Positions 45,679 to 63,290 of a stretch of 64,000 nt of DNA are shown here, one piece after another (the stretch's first letter is position 1; every line of letters starts with the position of its first letter). The DNA comes from Blastocystis sp. Blastoise (Eukaryota > Sar > Bigyra > Opalinata > Blastocystidae), in the NCBI GenBank assembly GCA_039096225.1, contig JBBPEB010000019.1, forward strand, positions 258,501-322,500, in the 5' to 3' direction. The position numbers and the translations under genes were made by a program. Below the pieces are notes generated by a model. That model saw only the letters and a list, made by a program, of their open reading frames with translations. It made no database searches and had not been told where the DNA came from.

Positions 45679-47272
45679 TATTATATATATATACAGTATC
45701 ATAATAATTTTGATATTTTTTGATTTTCTTTTCACATTCTTTTAAGTCATGTTTTCGGAATGGTGAGATAAGTTCCATATAACCACGGGGAATATCAAAT
45801 GTATAACTATATATATATAAAGAGTAAAATAAGTTATAGTATACAAATGTATATAAGTATATATATATAAATAAATGTATATAAGTATATATAAATAAAT
45901 ATATATACTCAGATTCATTAATATATTCTGATATACAGAAGAGAGAGGCTTCTTTGTCTAATGAATACATGAAATGAGCCGATGTATATCTATAGAAGAG
46001 AGGATAGAAATATAGAGGCATATTATACTTATACTTATTATGATTATGATTATGATTATAATGATTATTATAATGATTATGATTATGATTATATATACCT
46101 TCCGTGTTTAGCTGGCTGAGCTCTGACAAGAGTAACCCCAAGTTGGGGAAAAGACGAGAGATCCATTTCTTTCTTTAACTGACAGGAGTAATTAGGTTTC
46201 TTTAATAATTCATTCATACTTAGAGTATACCTAGTAATAAACTCAGGGGTCTATATATATATATAGTAATAAGGATTAATAATAAACATAATAAAATTAT
46301 TAAACATAATAAACATAATAAATTAATGAAATAAATAAACATAATAAACATAATAAACATAATAAACATAATAATATGATTCATTATATATATGTATATA
46401 TATATGTATATATATACATCTATAGGCATATGTTTTGGTTGTATCACATTGATATCACTCACTTCTTTTAATATAAATAGGAAGTTGACATCCAGGAGCT
46501 TCTTTGGAGGGATGGAAGACGTTATAGATTCTGATTTCTTTGTCAGCATTGATTGTAACTTTCCAGTCAATGTCAACTTCATCTCCTCTTGATTAGGTCG
46601 CATAGGTAGTTCACAAGTAACAGCTACATTATAATGTAATCCTGGGTTAATATTACACATCTCTATTGTATCTGTTACTCCCACCTATATATATATATAA
46701 GAGAATAATTAATATATATATATAAATATAACAATAATATAATAATAAATATAAAAATAAGTATAATTTATACTTCTATCCATTCTTCCCCGCGGGGACC
46801 CCGCTCACTCTCTGTGACATATTGATAATATGTATATATACATATACCCTTCCCAGTAGCGCGATAGGAACCACCAAAAATATATATATCAAAGATACAC
46901 TATATATATATATCAGGATATAGTCTATATATATATATATATACTTGAGAAAGTAGATCTGTACCACACCGATCGGAATCCTTAACATCATCTCCCACGG
47001 GAATCTTAAACTTTTGAAATTGAATAGGATTCCCACGGTAATAACGAAGATCTGAAGCCCCAACCATATCTATATTGATTACTGATTTTGATTCTTTTAA
47101 TAATGGAAGATTATCAGAACTTGAATTATTGTTTTTGGATGAATCAGATATTAATAATTGGGAATTCAAATCATTCCTATATATATATTTGGATAAACAA
47201 TAATTTAGAAGCAAAAAAATGAAAAATAAAAAAAAAATGAAAAATAAATAACAATAATAAAAATAATAAACA

Positions 47273-47342
<70 letters not shown>

Positions 47343-47716
47343 CATTTGTTCATCAAGAGTTAGGGATGATTGATAGGAGTGAATAGCTCTGCAGGGATTG
47401 AGAGAAGACTGTGAAGATAGGGGATATATTATATAGTATACATATTATATATAACTGAAAAAATACAGAATAATATATATATATATAATTGAAAAAAAAA
47501 TAGAATAATAAATATATATATATACATCTTTGTGCCACATCATGAGGAGAACGGATATATAATTGAAGGAGAAAGGAAGAAGATGGAAGCATATAAATAC
47601 TAACCAAATAACAAGAGAGAAATGAAAAAATATATTACTATATATATATATATATATAGAATGAATTAATAATAATAGTATTAGAATAAGTTTCTTAAAT
47701 GTTTATTATAATAATA

Positions 47717-47776
<60 letters not shown>

Positions 47777-48982
47777 TCGAGAGCATAGAAGAGATATATA
47801 ATAAGATTAAGGACACATAAGGACATAGATATAGTTATTGTAGTCACTTGGCGTAATATTATCATTCGATTCTATATATAATAGTGATAATAAATTAATA
47901 AACATAATAAATATATAAATATAATAAACATAATAATGATAATAAATGTTATAAAAATTATAAACATTATAAACATAATATATATATATATATATGTACC
48001 TCAAGTTGTTTTCCTTCTGCTATAGTAAGTAATCTAGAACATAATATAGAGGAAAATCCTAAAAACATAACTGAAATTAACGTAATCACAAGGATATAAA
48101 TCCATTCTGGAACACTAATATGTACATAATCTACAAATATAACATCCTATAGAGTATATAGAATTCATTAAGATATGTTGAAATAAAAATTAAATTAAAA
48201 ATTAAAAAAAAAAAATAAATAATAAATTATTATTATTATTATTATATATACTTGATTAAAAACAAGATAGGCTAATACTGCATATAGACTCCAAGTCAAT
48301 AGAATTAAAGTACAATAAATATATTTCAATAATCCTGTTCCTTTCTTTGTTATTACAAATAAAAACCTATAAATATTTATATATATATTTACATAAAGAA
48401 TAAATAGAATCGAAGAAACAACTTCTATAATATTATTATATTATGATTTATATACTTAGACCAGTATAGAATGACTGTAAGTAATGTAGAAATATCAAAT
48501 GTATTCTCAAGACCAAAAAAAAGAAACCTAAAAAATAATAATAATAACTAGAAATTTAAAAATATCACAAAATAGGAATCATTAAGAAATCAGATCTCAA
48601 AATTTTTTTCACAGACATGAAATAAAATATAATGATTTACTTTACGAATCCACTATAATCTGATTGAAAATTGATAATGAGATTAATGAGTCCTAAAACA
48701 CATCGTATTGAAATAAATGCATAGAACCTATAGAGTCATTGAGACAAGAAACAATATATATAATAATAAAGGTTAAATACAGTCTTTTGATCGTTACAGG
48801 AAACAATTTTTGTTTATAAAACCGAACCTATTAAATAATACATCGTAACAACATAAGGATATACAACTGCAACTACAAAGCATATTATGAACACTGAAGA
48901 TCCAAAACAAACACTTAGCAATTTATTTAAAGCGTCATTGTTTGTATCTGATATGAGAGTTGATTCTGAAAGATATACCATT
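43198..48982 (-). CDS. Seven-transmembrane protein fused to INPP4-type phosphoinositide phosphatase
   Basis: About 20 exons, roughly 1,200-1,300 residues. Start MVYLSESTLISDTNND (48982). Seven hydrophobic helices follow: VFIICFVVAVVYPYVVTMYY, YAFISIRCVLGLINLIINF, FDISTLLTVILYW, YIYCTLILLTWSLYAVLAYL, WIYILVITLISVMFLGFSS, VTTITISMSLCVLNLIIYLF, and LVIWLVFICFHLLPFSFNY, with basic loops and a pattern like plant TOM1/THH1 or TPRA1-type 7TM proteins. Reading frame continues through TA-rich introns into a Ser/Asn linker, a C2-like beta region (SVINIDMVGASDLRYY; FDIYIFGGSYRATGKG; LHYNVAVTCELPM), then ISLGVDVNQRIADIKRKS and the catalytic P-loop CKSGKDRTGM (Cys codon 43868-43866). The end, ARYMFNLLQLKYLPELLRAP then GTEGGG, matches the INPP4 C-terminus. 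INPP4 enzymes hydrolyse the 4-phosphate of PI(3,4)P2. Fusion of a receptor-like module to it is the main novelty of the window. Confidence 0.75.
43291..43535. repeat. Intronic minisatellite, about 38 bp x 6
   Basis: Six copies of a unit containing AAGAATAAAGTGATAAAAAT and ATCAATATATATATAT in the last intron of the 7TM-INPP4 gene. Confidence 0.92.
47281..47338. repeat. (AT)n microsatellite in an intron
   Basis: About 29 pure AT units between the linker exons of the 7TM-INPP4 gene; another tract lies at 47720-47772. Confidence 0.95.
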
Positions 48983-50217
48983 CTTCTTGATTTGTATATA
49001 ACAAGTTATAGTATATGAAAATATATAAAGAGAGGGTTATCCTTAGAAGTATTGTAGGAAAACAACAACACAATCGCGATAATATTGTTTTTTGTCTTCA
49101 TTTCCATTTAATAAACATGGGAATTCTAAATGAGTTTTGTGTTTTTTTAAATTTCTTTAAACTTCTGTGAAAAGCCAGTTATGTGTTTCAATCCCAATTT
49201 ACAGTTGTATTGATAAAAACTGTTTGAAAAGAATTCTTCAGGTGAATTTGAAACGTGATTGTTTATCAATATGAGATGTTGTCGTTACTTTATTTGATTA
49301 TTCTTTGCATTTTTTTCCATGAGTCCCCGTACCTTTAGAAACTAGCGCACACAAACAAAAAAAAACATGAGACTTATGGAGATAACACTGTAAAGAAAAA
49401 GCTATTAATCAAGTATCAACAGACTACTGACAAATTTCATTAATAACAATTCCATTTTATTACGTGATAATGTGTGTCGAAGTTCATTTGATATGTACTA
49501 AGCATTCTCACAATTTTTTAATGATAATAAAATCTTTTGTTACGCACTGACAAGAGTATTTGACAAAATATAGCTAATGAATAGTTGAGTGTCTTCAAAT
49601 CATGCATATACATCAAAAACTGGTAAGATTTAGTCAGAAAAGAGACGGAGAAGTCAAAATGAATAACTATCAACAAAAAACTTTGTTTGTTTTTAGTAAA
49701 TAGTTTTTAGTAATTTTTGATCAACTAGGAATTCAGAAGAATTGGCGAAGCTACTTGTTGATTGAATGAACGAGTTATAATAATCAAATGAAAAGAATAG
49801 TATCTCAAATATATCATTTTGATTTGCTAATCATAAATTGGTTCGCCAGTATTCTCTCTTGTTTTCAATTAACTTTTTTCACTGTGTTTTCAAAGTTACA
49901 TTAATAAACCTAATGTAGAGAGCCTTCCCAAAAGAGACTTTTCTTGAAACGATTTTTCGCATAAGTCCTCAGAAAGAGCTAGTTTCTTGCTTTTTTTCCC
50001 CCATCATCAGAGTCTATATGACAGACCCTATTTTCATATGATGATGTGTTCCAATTTGTAAAAGCAAATGATTTTTAAACAAATATATAATCTTTTTTGC
50101 TCCCATTGAAGTGGCTTCGTTCTTTTATTATATATCTTATATCTGAACGGTAAAGAAAAGTTTTTTAAAGGAACTAATATATTTATTTTGTAATTCATTT
50201 CACATTTTTATTTGATT
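48983..50217. promoter_or_regulatory. Divergent promoter region
   Basis: About 1.2 kb between the 7TM-INPP4 gene (-) and the WD40 gene (+), with more balanced base composition than the introns. Contains AACATGGGAATTC at 49114-49126 (about 135 bp from the 7TM start, opposite orientation) and TGAGTCCCCGTACC at 49319-49332. No coding exon recognised. Confidence 0.4.
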
Positions 50218-51174
50218 ATGGAAAATATAATGGAGTCATTATCAAACTCAAACAAGTATTTGAGCAATTTATTATCTTTGAAGATTTATTGAATTAACTC
50301 TTAATACCCTCTAGACAATCTGATGGTACTGATAGTTCTCAAACAAGTTCCTCTTCAGAAAATAATACATCATCAAGGTATGTGAATGATAATTTAGTTG
50401 CAATGATTGAAGAGTCTTGCTAAGTAGAACTATATTTATTGCTTTTTTTTTATATAGTTACAGTCTTTTTTCTGTGACACAGTTGTATTTATCAAAGCCT
50501 GTTGATCTACAAAGGATATATCACAGTTGTAGTAATGAAAACGTTTCTTATTATGTTTATGGAACAACTTTTGTTTATGTGTATATTATTACGTTTTTAA
50601 TTTATTTTTTTTTAACTCTAATAAATGTGTTTATATATATATTTATAGATGTGATTCAACTGATTCTTCGGATGCTCTAGGAAAAAATGTTTATATAACT
50701 GATGATGAAGATGAAGTATATATATAATTAAAAAAGACTATTTATCAAATATGGTTATTTCTATATTATTATTATGAATAAAATTTATTGGTTATATATA
50801 TCTATAAAGGAATTATATGCATGTACGGTTGTATGGAGTCCATTAGATGTCCCGTGGTTAATTCTTGGCGGGAAATTGGGTATTATATATATTATGGATA
50901 TAATATCACCTCATAAAGTGAGAGTATATATTTATATATTTATATTTGTTATATAGTTATTTTATAATAAATGAAAATATTTATTTATGTTCTTATTGAA
51001 TTACTAGTTTTAATATATATATATTATTTTTTTAATAGTTGATATATTATTAATATAAATATATATATAGAAATTTAAGGCACATTCAGGTCCAATTTGT
51101 GATATTCAGTCCGCTTTAACGAAATTCTCTTGTTTTGTGAGTGTATATATTATATATTATTGATTATAAGAATA

Positions 51175-51220
<46 letters not shown>

Positions 51221-51631
51221 TTGTGGGAATGGTGAAGTGAAGTTATATAATGCTTTCTCTCAACATTGTGTCGCCTTATTAAATGTCACTTATAAAGATA
51301 ACTCCTTCAAACCATCTTCTATTGTATATATTAACAATATTATTATATATATTCATGATATTTTATATAATAATATTAATATTATTATATATATTAATGA
51401 TATTTAATATAATAATATTAATATTATTATATATATTAATGATATTTAATATAATAATAATAATATATATATATATTTCTCTATTTTCTTCTTCTTCTAT
51501 CTCTTCTCTCCCTAGAGTGTGAATGAGGATGATTATAGAATAGCTATAGCAGGAGGGAATCATAACTTATATATATTCACATTAGTGGATAAGACACTTT
51601 CTGATATTATTGATAATTCTTATGAAGTATA

Positions 51632-51729
<98 letters not shown>

Positions 51730-52720
51730 TGATATTACAGGTGAACCCTATAGTATGAACCCAATTTGTGTAGCTTCTGTATATATATATATATAGTTAT
51801 ATATATTTTTATATAGAGATTTATATTGTTTTATGAAATATATATATATATATATATAGTTGTCAAAACCGATTTATCAGGTCATGTGGTATAATTTGTG
51901 TCTCATTCTTCGAACTTCTTTTAATACTATAGGATATTATTACTTGCGTATGTATGAGGACACCCCTTCTCTCTGTTATGCATATACACTTGATTTCTAC
52001 GATAAGAGTGAATACCCTAACGATTATATAAGTACACCTATATACTTTAACTCCAAGAAGGAAATTATATATGCTGGTATATATATATATATAATATATA
52101 TATATATATAATAATTACTATATTATAATAATTATGATATATATTTTGAGTTTATGTTGATACTTATTGTTATATAACTTACTATATATATATATATATA
52201 GGCACAAATACAGGTAATATTTGTGCCTGGAGTCCTAGTCATTCGGATGGGTCGATGAGGTATATTATTAAATATCCACAAGAAACACTACCTAATACTC
52301 TTATTGTATATATATATATAGTTATATTATATTATATACTTTTATAGAATCATTGTTATACATAATATATACTAATATAATCATTATTATACATAAACAT
52401 ACTTATATATAATCATTATTATACAAACATACTTATATATAATCATTATTATACATAAATATACTTATATATAATCATTTTTATACATAAATATACTTAT
52501 ATATAATCATTATTATACATAAATATACTTATATATAATCATTTTTATACATAAATATACTTATATATAATCATTATTATATATATAGCCTTATTCTTGT
52601 AGACCTATTATAAATATTCTCTTTAATGAAGAATATAATATAGTGTCTTGCTTACAGGACAATGGAACATTATGGAAATGGCGCCAAGAAAAGCCCGCCA
52701 ACTCAAGTGAACCCATATAA
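50218..52720 (+). CDS. WD40 beta-propeller protein resembling EED/ESC (Polycomb PRC2)
   Basis: About ten short exons from MENIMESLSNSNK (50218) to KPANSSEPI (stop 52718-52720). After a Ser-rich N-terminus and a central acidic piece (ITDDEDE) come WD40 blades: LYACTVVWSPLDVPWLILGG, KLGIIYIMDIISPHK, KFKAHSGPICDIQ, GNGEVKLYNAFSQHCVALLNV, DDYRIAIAGGNHNLYIFTLV, then a later blade EIIYAGTNTGNICAWSP and the last, YNIVSCLQDNGTLWKWRQ. The order and wording of the first three blades (CTVVW...LILGGKLGIIYIMD...HSGPICDIQ...CVALL) resemble EED/ESC, the PRC2 subunit that binds H3K27me3. WD40 family is certain; EED identity is a reasoned guess, and other propeller proteins could look similar at this divergence. 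Introns are unusually rich in (TA)n. Confidence 0.7.
51645..51726. repeat. (TA)n microsatellite in an intron
   Basis: About 40 TA units in an intron of the WD40 gene; similar tracts at 51178-51218 and 52746-52790. Confidence 0.95.
52376..52585. repeat. Intronic minisatellite, about 32 bp x 6
   Basis: Copies of TATATATAATCATTATTATA plus CATAAATATACT in an intron of the WD40 gene, ending just before the last exon. Confidence 0.88.
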
Positions 52721-52741
52721 GTCATCCAATCATTAATTATC

Positions 52742-52791
<50 letters not shown>

Positions 52792-53993
52792 CTATTATTT
52801 ATTTTTCATTTATTTTTGTATATCTTTATTTGTTATATATATACTTTAATAAGAATAACTTTCAAGTGTATTTTTATGAATATATAATCTTTGCTCATTT
52901 TTCAACGTCTTTTCTTTTATCTTTATTAAAATAGAAATAATATATATATTAATAAATAATATAGTATTCAAAAGAATTATTTTTATTTTCTTATATTATA
53001 CCTATATATTATTTTCTTCTCTTTTTGTTATTCCTATATATATTTATATATTATAGAATAACCTTTCATTATCACCTGCTTTCATTTATTTTTCTCATTC
53101 ATTTTTTATGGAGTAATATTGTTATTAATGTGAATATATTTATAAAGTTTATATTTCTTTTTTGAAAGATCCTATATATATATATATATTCATATTTTAT
53201 GTATATTCTTTTCTGTAATTCAAACTATTATTATTACTCCTACTAATTAAGAATTCATTTTTTAATGTAAATATTATTTAATACTATCTATTCTTATCAA
53301 ATAGAGTTTCTATTTTCTTTTCATATATGTATATTTATTCACGATAATTATATGAACTACTCTAAAGGATTAAGAAAATATATATGTTTAGATGAACCAT
53401 CTATATAATTCCTATTTCCATGACAATTCTCTTTATTATTATTGAACAAACTTTTTAGTTTTTATCAAAACTAGAGTCTTTTTATCTCTTTTAAATAAAT
53501 ATTCGATCTTTAAATATTTTTTTGCAAATAATCTCTTGCTAAAGATTAACTTTTATATTTCTGTAATGATTCAATGAACTACTTATACTTGAAGAAAATA
53601 TATAAAAATCTATCAAAAAAATAAAATTAAATAGTAGATAATGGTTGATAATAAAATGAAAAACATAATAAAATTACACAAGAATAGTACAGTTGAGTGC
53701 AGTGTATATGATATGTATTTAATCAACTCATTATCAGAAATGTATTATTAATTGAGTTCAAAACATATTGTAACCAGTATAAATAAAGCTATGAATAACT
53801 CTCAAAAAACATAGGTAACAAAAATGTATTCTTGCGATCATTGTACATGTTGATTGACCAATTTAGGATACAATTATAAATAAGCATCTATTCCATATCA
53901 ATCAGTGAACAATATTGTTAGTCACATAATCAATTTTATATAATACGTTGTTTCTATTTCAAGAATTGGAAAAAAAAATCACAAAATCTACAA
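52721..53993. other. Intergenic region left of the transposon
   Basis: About 1.27 kb: 3' flank of the WD40 gene and DNA up to the transposon insertion. AT-rich with no recognised gene. Confidence 0.5.
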
Positions 53994-54053
53994 TTAACTC
54001 GTTTTTTTCAAAATTATGACTCGTTTTTGGTTATTTTAAGGTTTTTTATTTTT
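53987..54053 (+). repeat. Left terminal inverted repeat of the transposon
   Basis: 67 bp, perfectly complementary to 57263-57329. Contains AACTCGTTTTTTTC and GACTCGTTTTTGG as two related boxes, and the TTAA at 53994-53997. Confidence 0.95.
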
Positions 54054-54092
54054 TGCTAATAAACCACAACTTAAACAAAAGAATTAAAAAAG

Positions 54093-57024
<2,932 letters not shown>

Positions 57025-57262
57025 AATATATATTTTGAAAATAAGTTTCAAACATTATTATTTTTTATATCTTTATGTATTATATTGTATTCATAACCTT
57101 AATGATTAAAAATCAAATTGTTTCTCAGGTGATTATCACTTAATCAGTTAATCATGTTAATTGTTTTGTTTTGTTTCTATTTTGATTGATTAATACTATT
57201 ATAAGATATGCTTTTGCTGTCATAATAAAATAGAGAAAACCTGTATTTAGTTAAAAATTTAT

Positions 57263-57329
57263 AAAAATAAAAAACCTTAAAATAACCAAAAACGAGTCAT
57301 AATTTTGAAAAAAACGAGTTAATTGTAGA
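57263..57329 (-). repeat. Right terminal inverted repeat of the transposon
   Basis: Exact reverse complement of 53987-54053; TTAA at 57319-57322. Confidence 0.95.
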
Positions 57330-57533
57330 AATCTTTCAGAAATATTCGTTACTCCATACTGTATAATTGGTTTAAATCATAAACACATCAACAAATGCTC
57401 ATTCAATCAAATCAAACGTTGATCTTTATTATAAAGTCAGTTCAAACGTCCAGATTTATGAACATTTTTCAATTCACAAAATATATATATTTTTTAGTGT
57501 TTCACAAGAAATAATAAATATATACATTAAAAG

Positions 57534-60915
<3,382 letters not shown>

Positions 60916-61340
60916 TTATTATAATTTATATAAAAAATGTATTATAGACTCTTTCTCTATATATAAACATTAGTTTGTTATATGTTTCACTGTCACTAGT
61001 CTTTCTCTCAACATACATGGTTTTGTTTGTTATTAACGAATATCTATTAGTAATTTTGCTGAATAGTTCATAGCATAGTATAGTCGTGTAATAGAATATT
61101 AAGAATGTATAAGAATAAAAACAATAATAATCCTTTGTTAACAGAAAAGATAATAACATTGAAAAATAGAATACAATAATTGAATTATAAGAAAAGAAAA
61201 AAGAAAAATTGTAGAAATACATATATAAATAGTAATTCATTCAATATATAAATGATAAAACAGTGAATATTAAATATCAAATAAAGCGAATAAAAATAAC
61301 ATAAATAAAAAGTAATGTATAAGAAATAAAGTATTATGAA
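60916..61340. other. Convergent intergenic region
   Basis: About 425 bp of AT-rich 3' flanking DNA; an antisense frame here has no gene-like features. Confidence 0.5.
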
Positions 61341-63099
61341 TTAAGCTCTTCCCCATACTTCATAATCTTCAATAAGAAAAGCATTATCATTTTCAGAGTT
61401 ATTTGTATTCACAAATAATGATTTCTTTTGAGTAGTTTGACATGTGCCATAAGAGAAAGCACTACAATAAGAATTAGAATTTATATGACAATTATCTGAA
61501 ATATATATATCAAAACCCCCTCCAAAGGTAGGACCATAAGTAGCATTACAATCAATTCCATAATCTTTATTACTATTAGTATAATTATATAAAGTAGGAG
61601 GAATAAAATGCTCATTACTTAAAGTAAACACAAACTCATGAGAAGTGGAAATGTAATCTAATATATATATTTATTATAGTTAATATATGTTTATACTATT
61701 TATATTTAGCTTATAATTGATATATATTAAAAATAATATAATATACATAATTTATAATTCATATAAATTAAATATATATATATATAATATAACATATATA
61801 TACAACCTGTTTTAGGAGATACCCAATTTTGATCAGTATATCCTCCAAATATATTCACATGATCATTATGACCTATATGCTTAATAAGAGTTACTGTTTC
61901 TCCTTTCTTATCACAATATTTATGGAATTCTTTTGCAGAATAATCATGTTCACTTGCTCTATATATATATATATATATATTATATTTACATAATTATATT
62001 TAAAACAATCTACTCCTAAAAAAAATTAGAATACAAAAGTACATAACAATTACATATGTAAATACCTATATAATAATTTCCATTTCTTTTCAATTCCTAA
62101 CCAATTAATTAAATATGTTTCCATCATTTTATTAATTAATATAGTTGTTCCCATAAACGTTTGTACAGGAATCATTCCTTCTAGAATATAATCTTTTCCT
62201 ATATCGCCATAAATAGCACACATTTCGTTCTTAAGAACTTCCTTATTAATTGTATCCATTCCACTCTCTGAAATATATATAAATCCATTACAACGTAAAG
62301 AAGTTTGTATATAATCTATATATTTATAATTCATATCTATAGATAATCGATTATCTGTTGCATAATAATCTACATATCCATAACGATAATTCTTGACAAG
62401 TTGAATCCATAATCCTTTCTTTATAAAATAATCACGTAAAATCTCGTTCTTCTTAAAATTCACATAGAGAACAACATCATTATTATCTTCAAATCGCTTC
62501 ATATTAAAATCTCTTCGAATAAGAATCTTTGAACATTCTTCTGGAATAGGCACCTCACAGTATTCAAATAAACTTAATAAATCAACTTGATCATCAAGGC
62601 TCATAGAATCAACATCAATTTTCTTATTCATTAACGAATCAAGGAGCAATGGGACACAACTCTCATCATATGGATAATCCAAATATATACATCCATCCGT
62701 TGTTCTTTGATCTTCATCAGATTGGGCATATATATAACTCCCTACTAAACTATTGGTAATTTTCTTTGGGAGAGAATAGATAACTCCACTATTTGTAAAT
62801 CTAATATAGTCTATTTCATCCTTATCTTCATGAATACATTCTCTGCTTATTGATTCTTGGAGAAATGAAGGTTCTTGAATAATTGTCTTCGATAACTCTT
62901 CATTCTTCATTTCATTTACTTCATTAGTACCTAAATAATGATTTAATAATCCATTAATAGAATCTCCTGAATGAATACAAAAACTAATTGACTTTCCTAA
63001 GATACCTACTAAGTCACTGATCAACTGTTCAAAATGAACCACATCATTCTGAACACTTTCTATCTTTGTAATATCAATATCTGAAATGTCTTTCACCAT
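61341..63099 (-). CDS. BTB-like and TLDc domain protein
   Basis: Three exons on the minus strand, MVKDISDIDITKIE (63099) to YEVWGRA (stop 61341-61343), about 520 residues. Residues ~110-190 read like a BTB/T1 domain (SGVIYSLPKKITNSLVGSYI, DGCIYLDYPYDESCVPLLLD, LLSLFEYCEVP). The C-terminal part is a TLDc domain: KEFHKYCDKKGETVTLIK, IFGGYTDQNWVSP, HEFVFTLSN, CNATYGPTFGGGFDIYISDN and FLIEDYEVWG. Metazoan TLDc proteins give oxidative-stress resistance and regulate the V-ATPase; BTB-TLDc proteins are widespread and often multicopy in protists and early fungi, with unknown roles. The first ~110 residues are helical and unrecognised. Both domain calls rest on motif pattern; TLDc is the stronger one. 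Confidence 0.85.
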
Positions 63100-63160
63100 A
63101 TTTCATAAAAAAGATTAAAAATGAAATGTTTAACATAATCATGGAGCATCATTTCCAGCA

Positions 63161-63290
63161 TTCGCCGTAGGCTACACAGGGTAGGGACTCTACCCCAGAC
63201 AATTTTTGTCCTACGCCTTGAGCCGCCAGAAGTACCCTTAAAACTGGCTCTTTTGGGAATTCTGTACCCCAGAAGAGTCTTCGTGGCGAA
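63161..63290. ncRNA. Candidate structured RNA or SINE-like element (strand unknown)
   Basis: About 130 bp at roughly 50% GC in DNA that is otherwise about 80% AT. An outer stem TTCGCC (63161-63166) pairs with GGCGAA (63285-63290). Inside lie GTAGG/CCTAC (63067+100 to 63071+100 with 63210-63214), GGGTAG/CTACCC (63179-63184 with 63190-63195), GACAA/TTGTC (63198-63202 with 63206-63210), GAGCC/GGCTC (63220-63224 with 63246-63250), GGG/CCC (63255-63257 with 63267-63269) and GAAG/CTTC (63272-63275 with 63279-63282). Some stems overlap by a base and are alternatives. It has an open frame on the minus strand (63308-63093) but no protein family features. I do not recognise a known RNA family in it. 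Confidence 0.35.
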
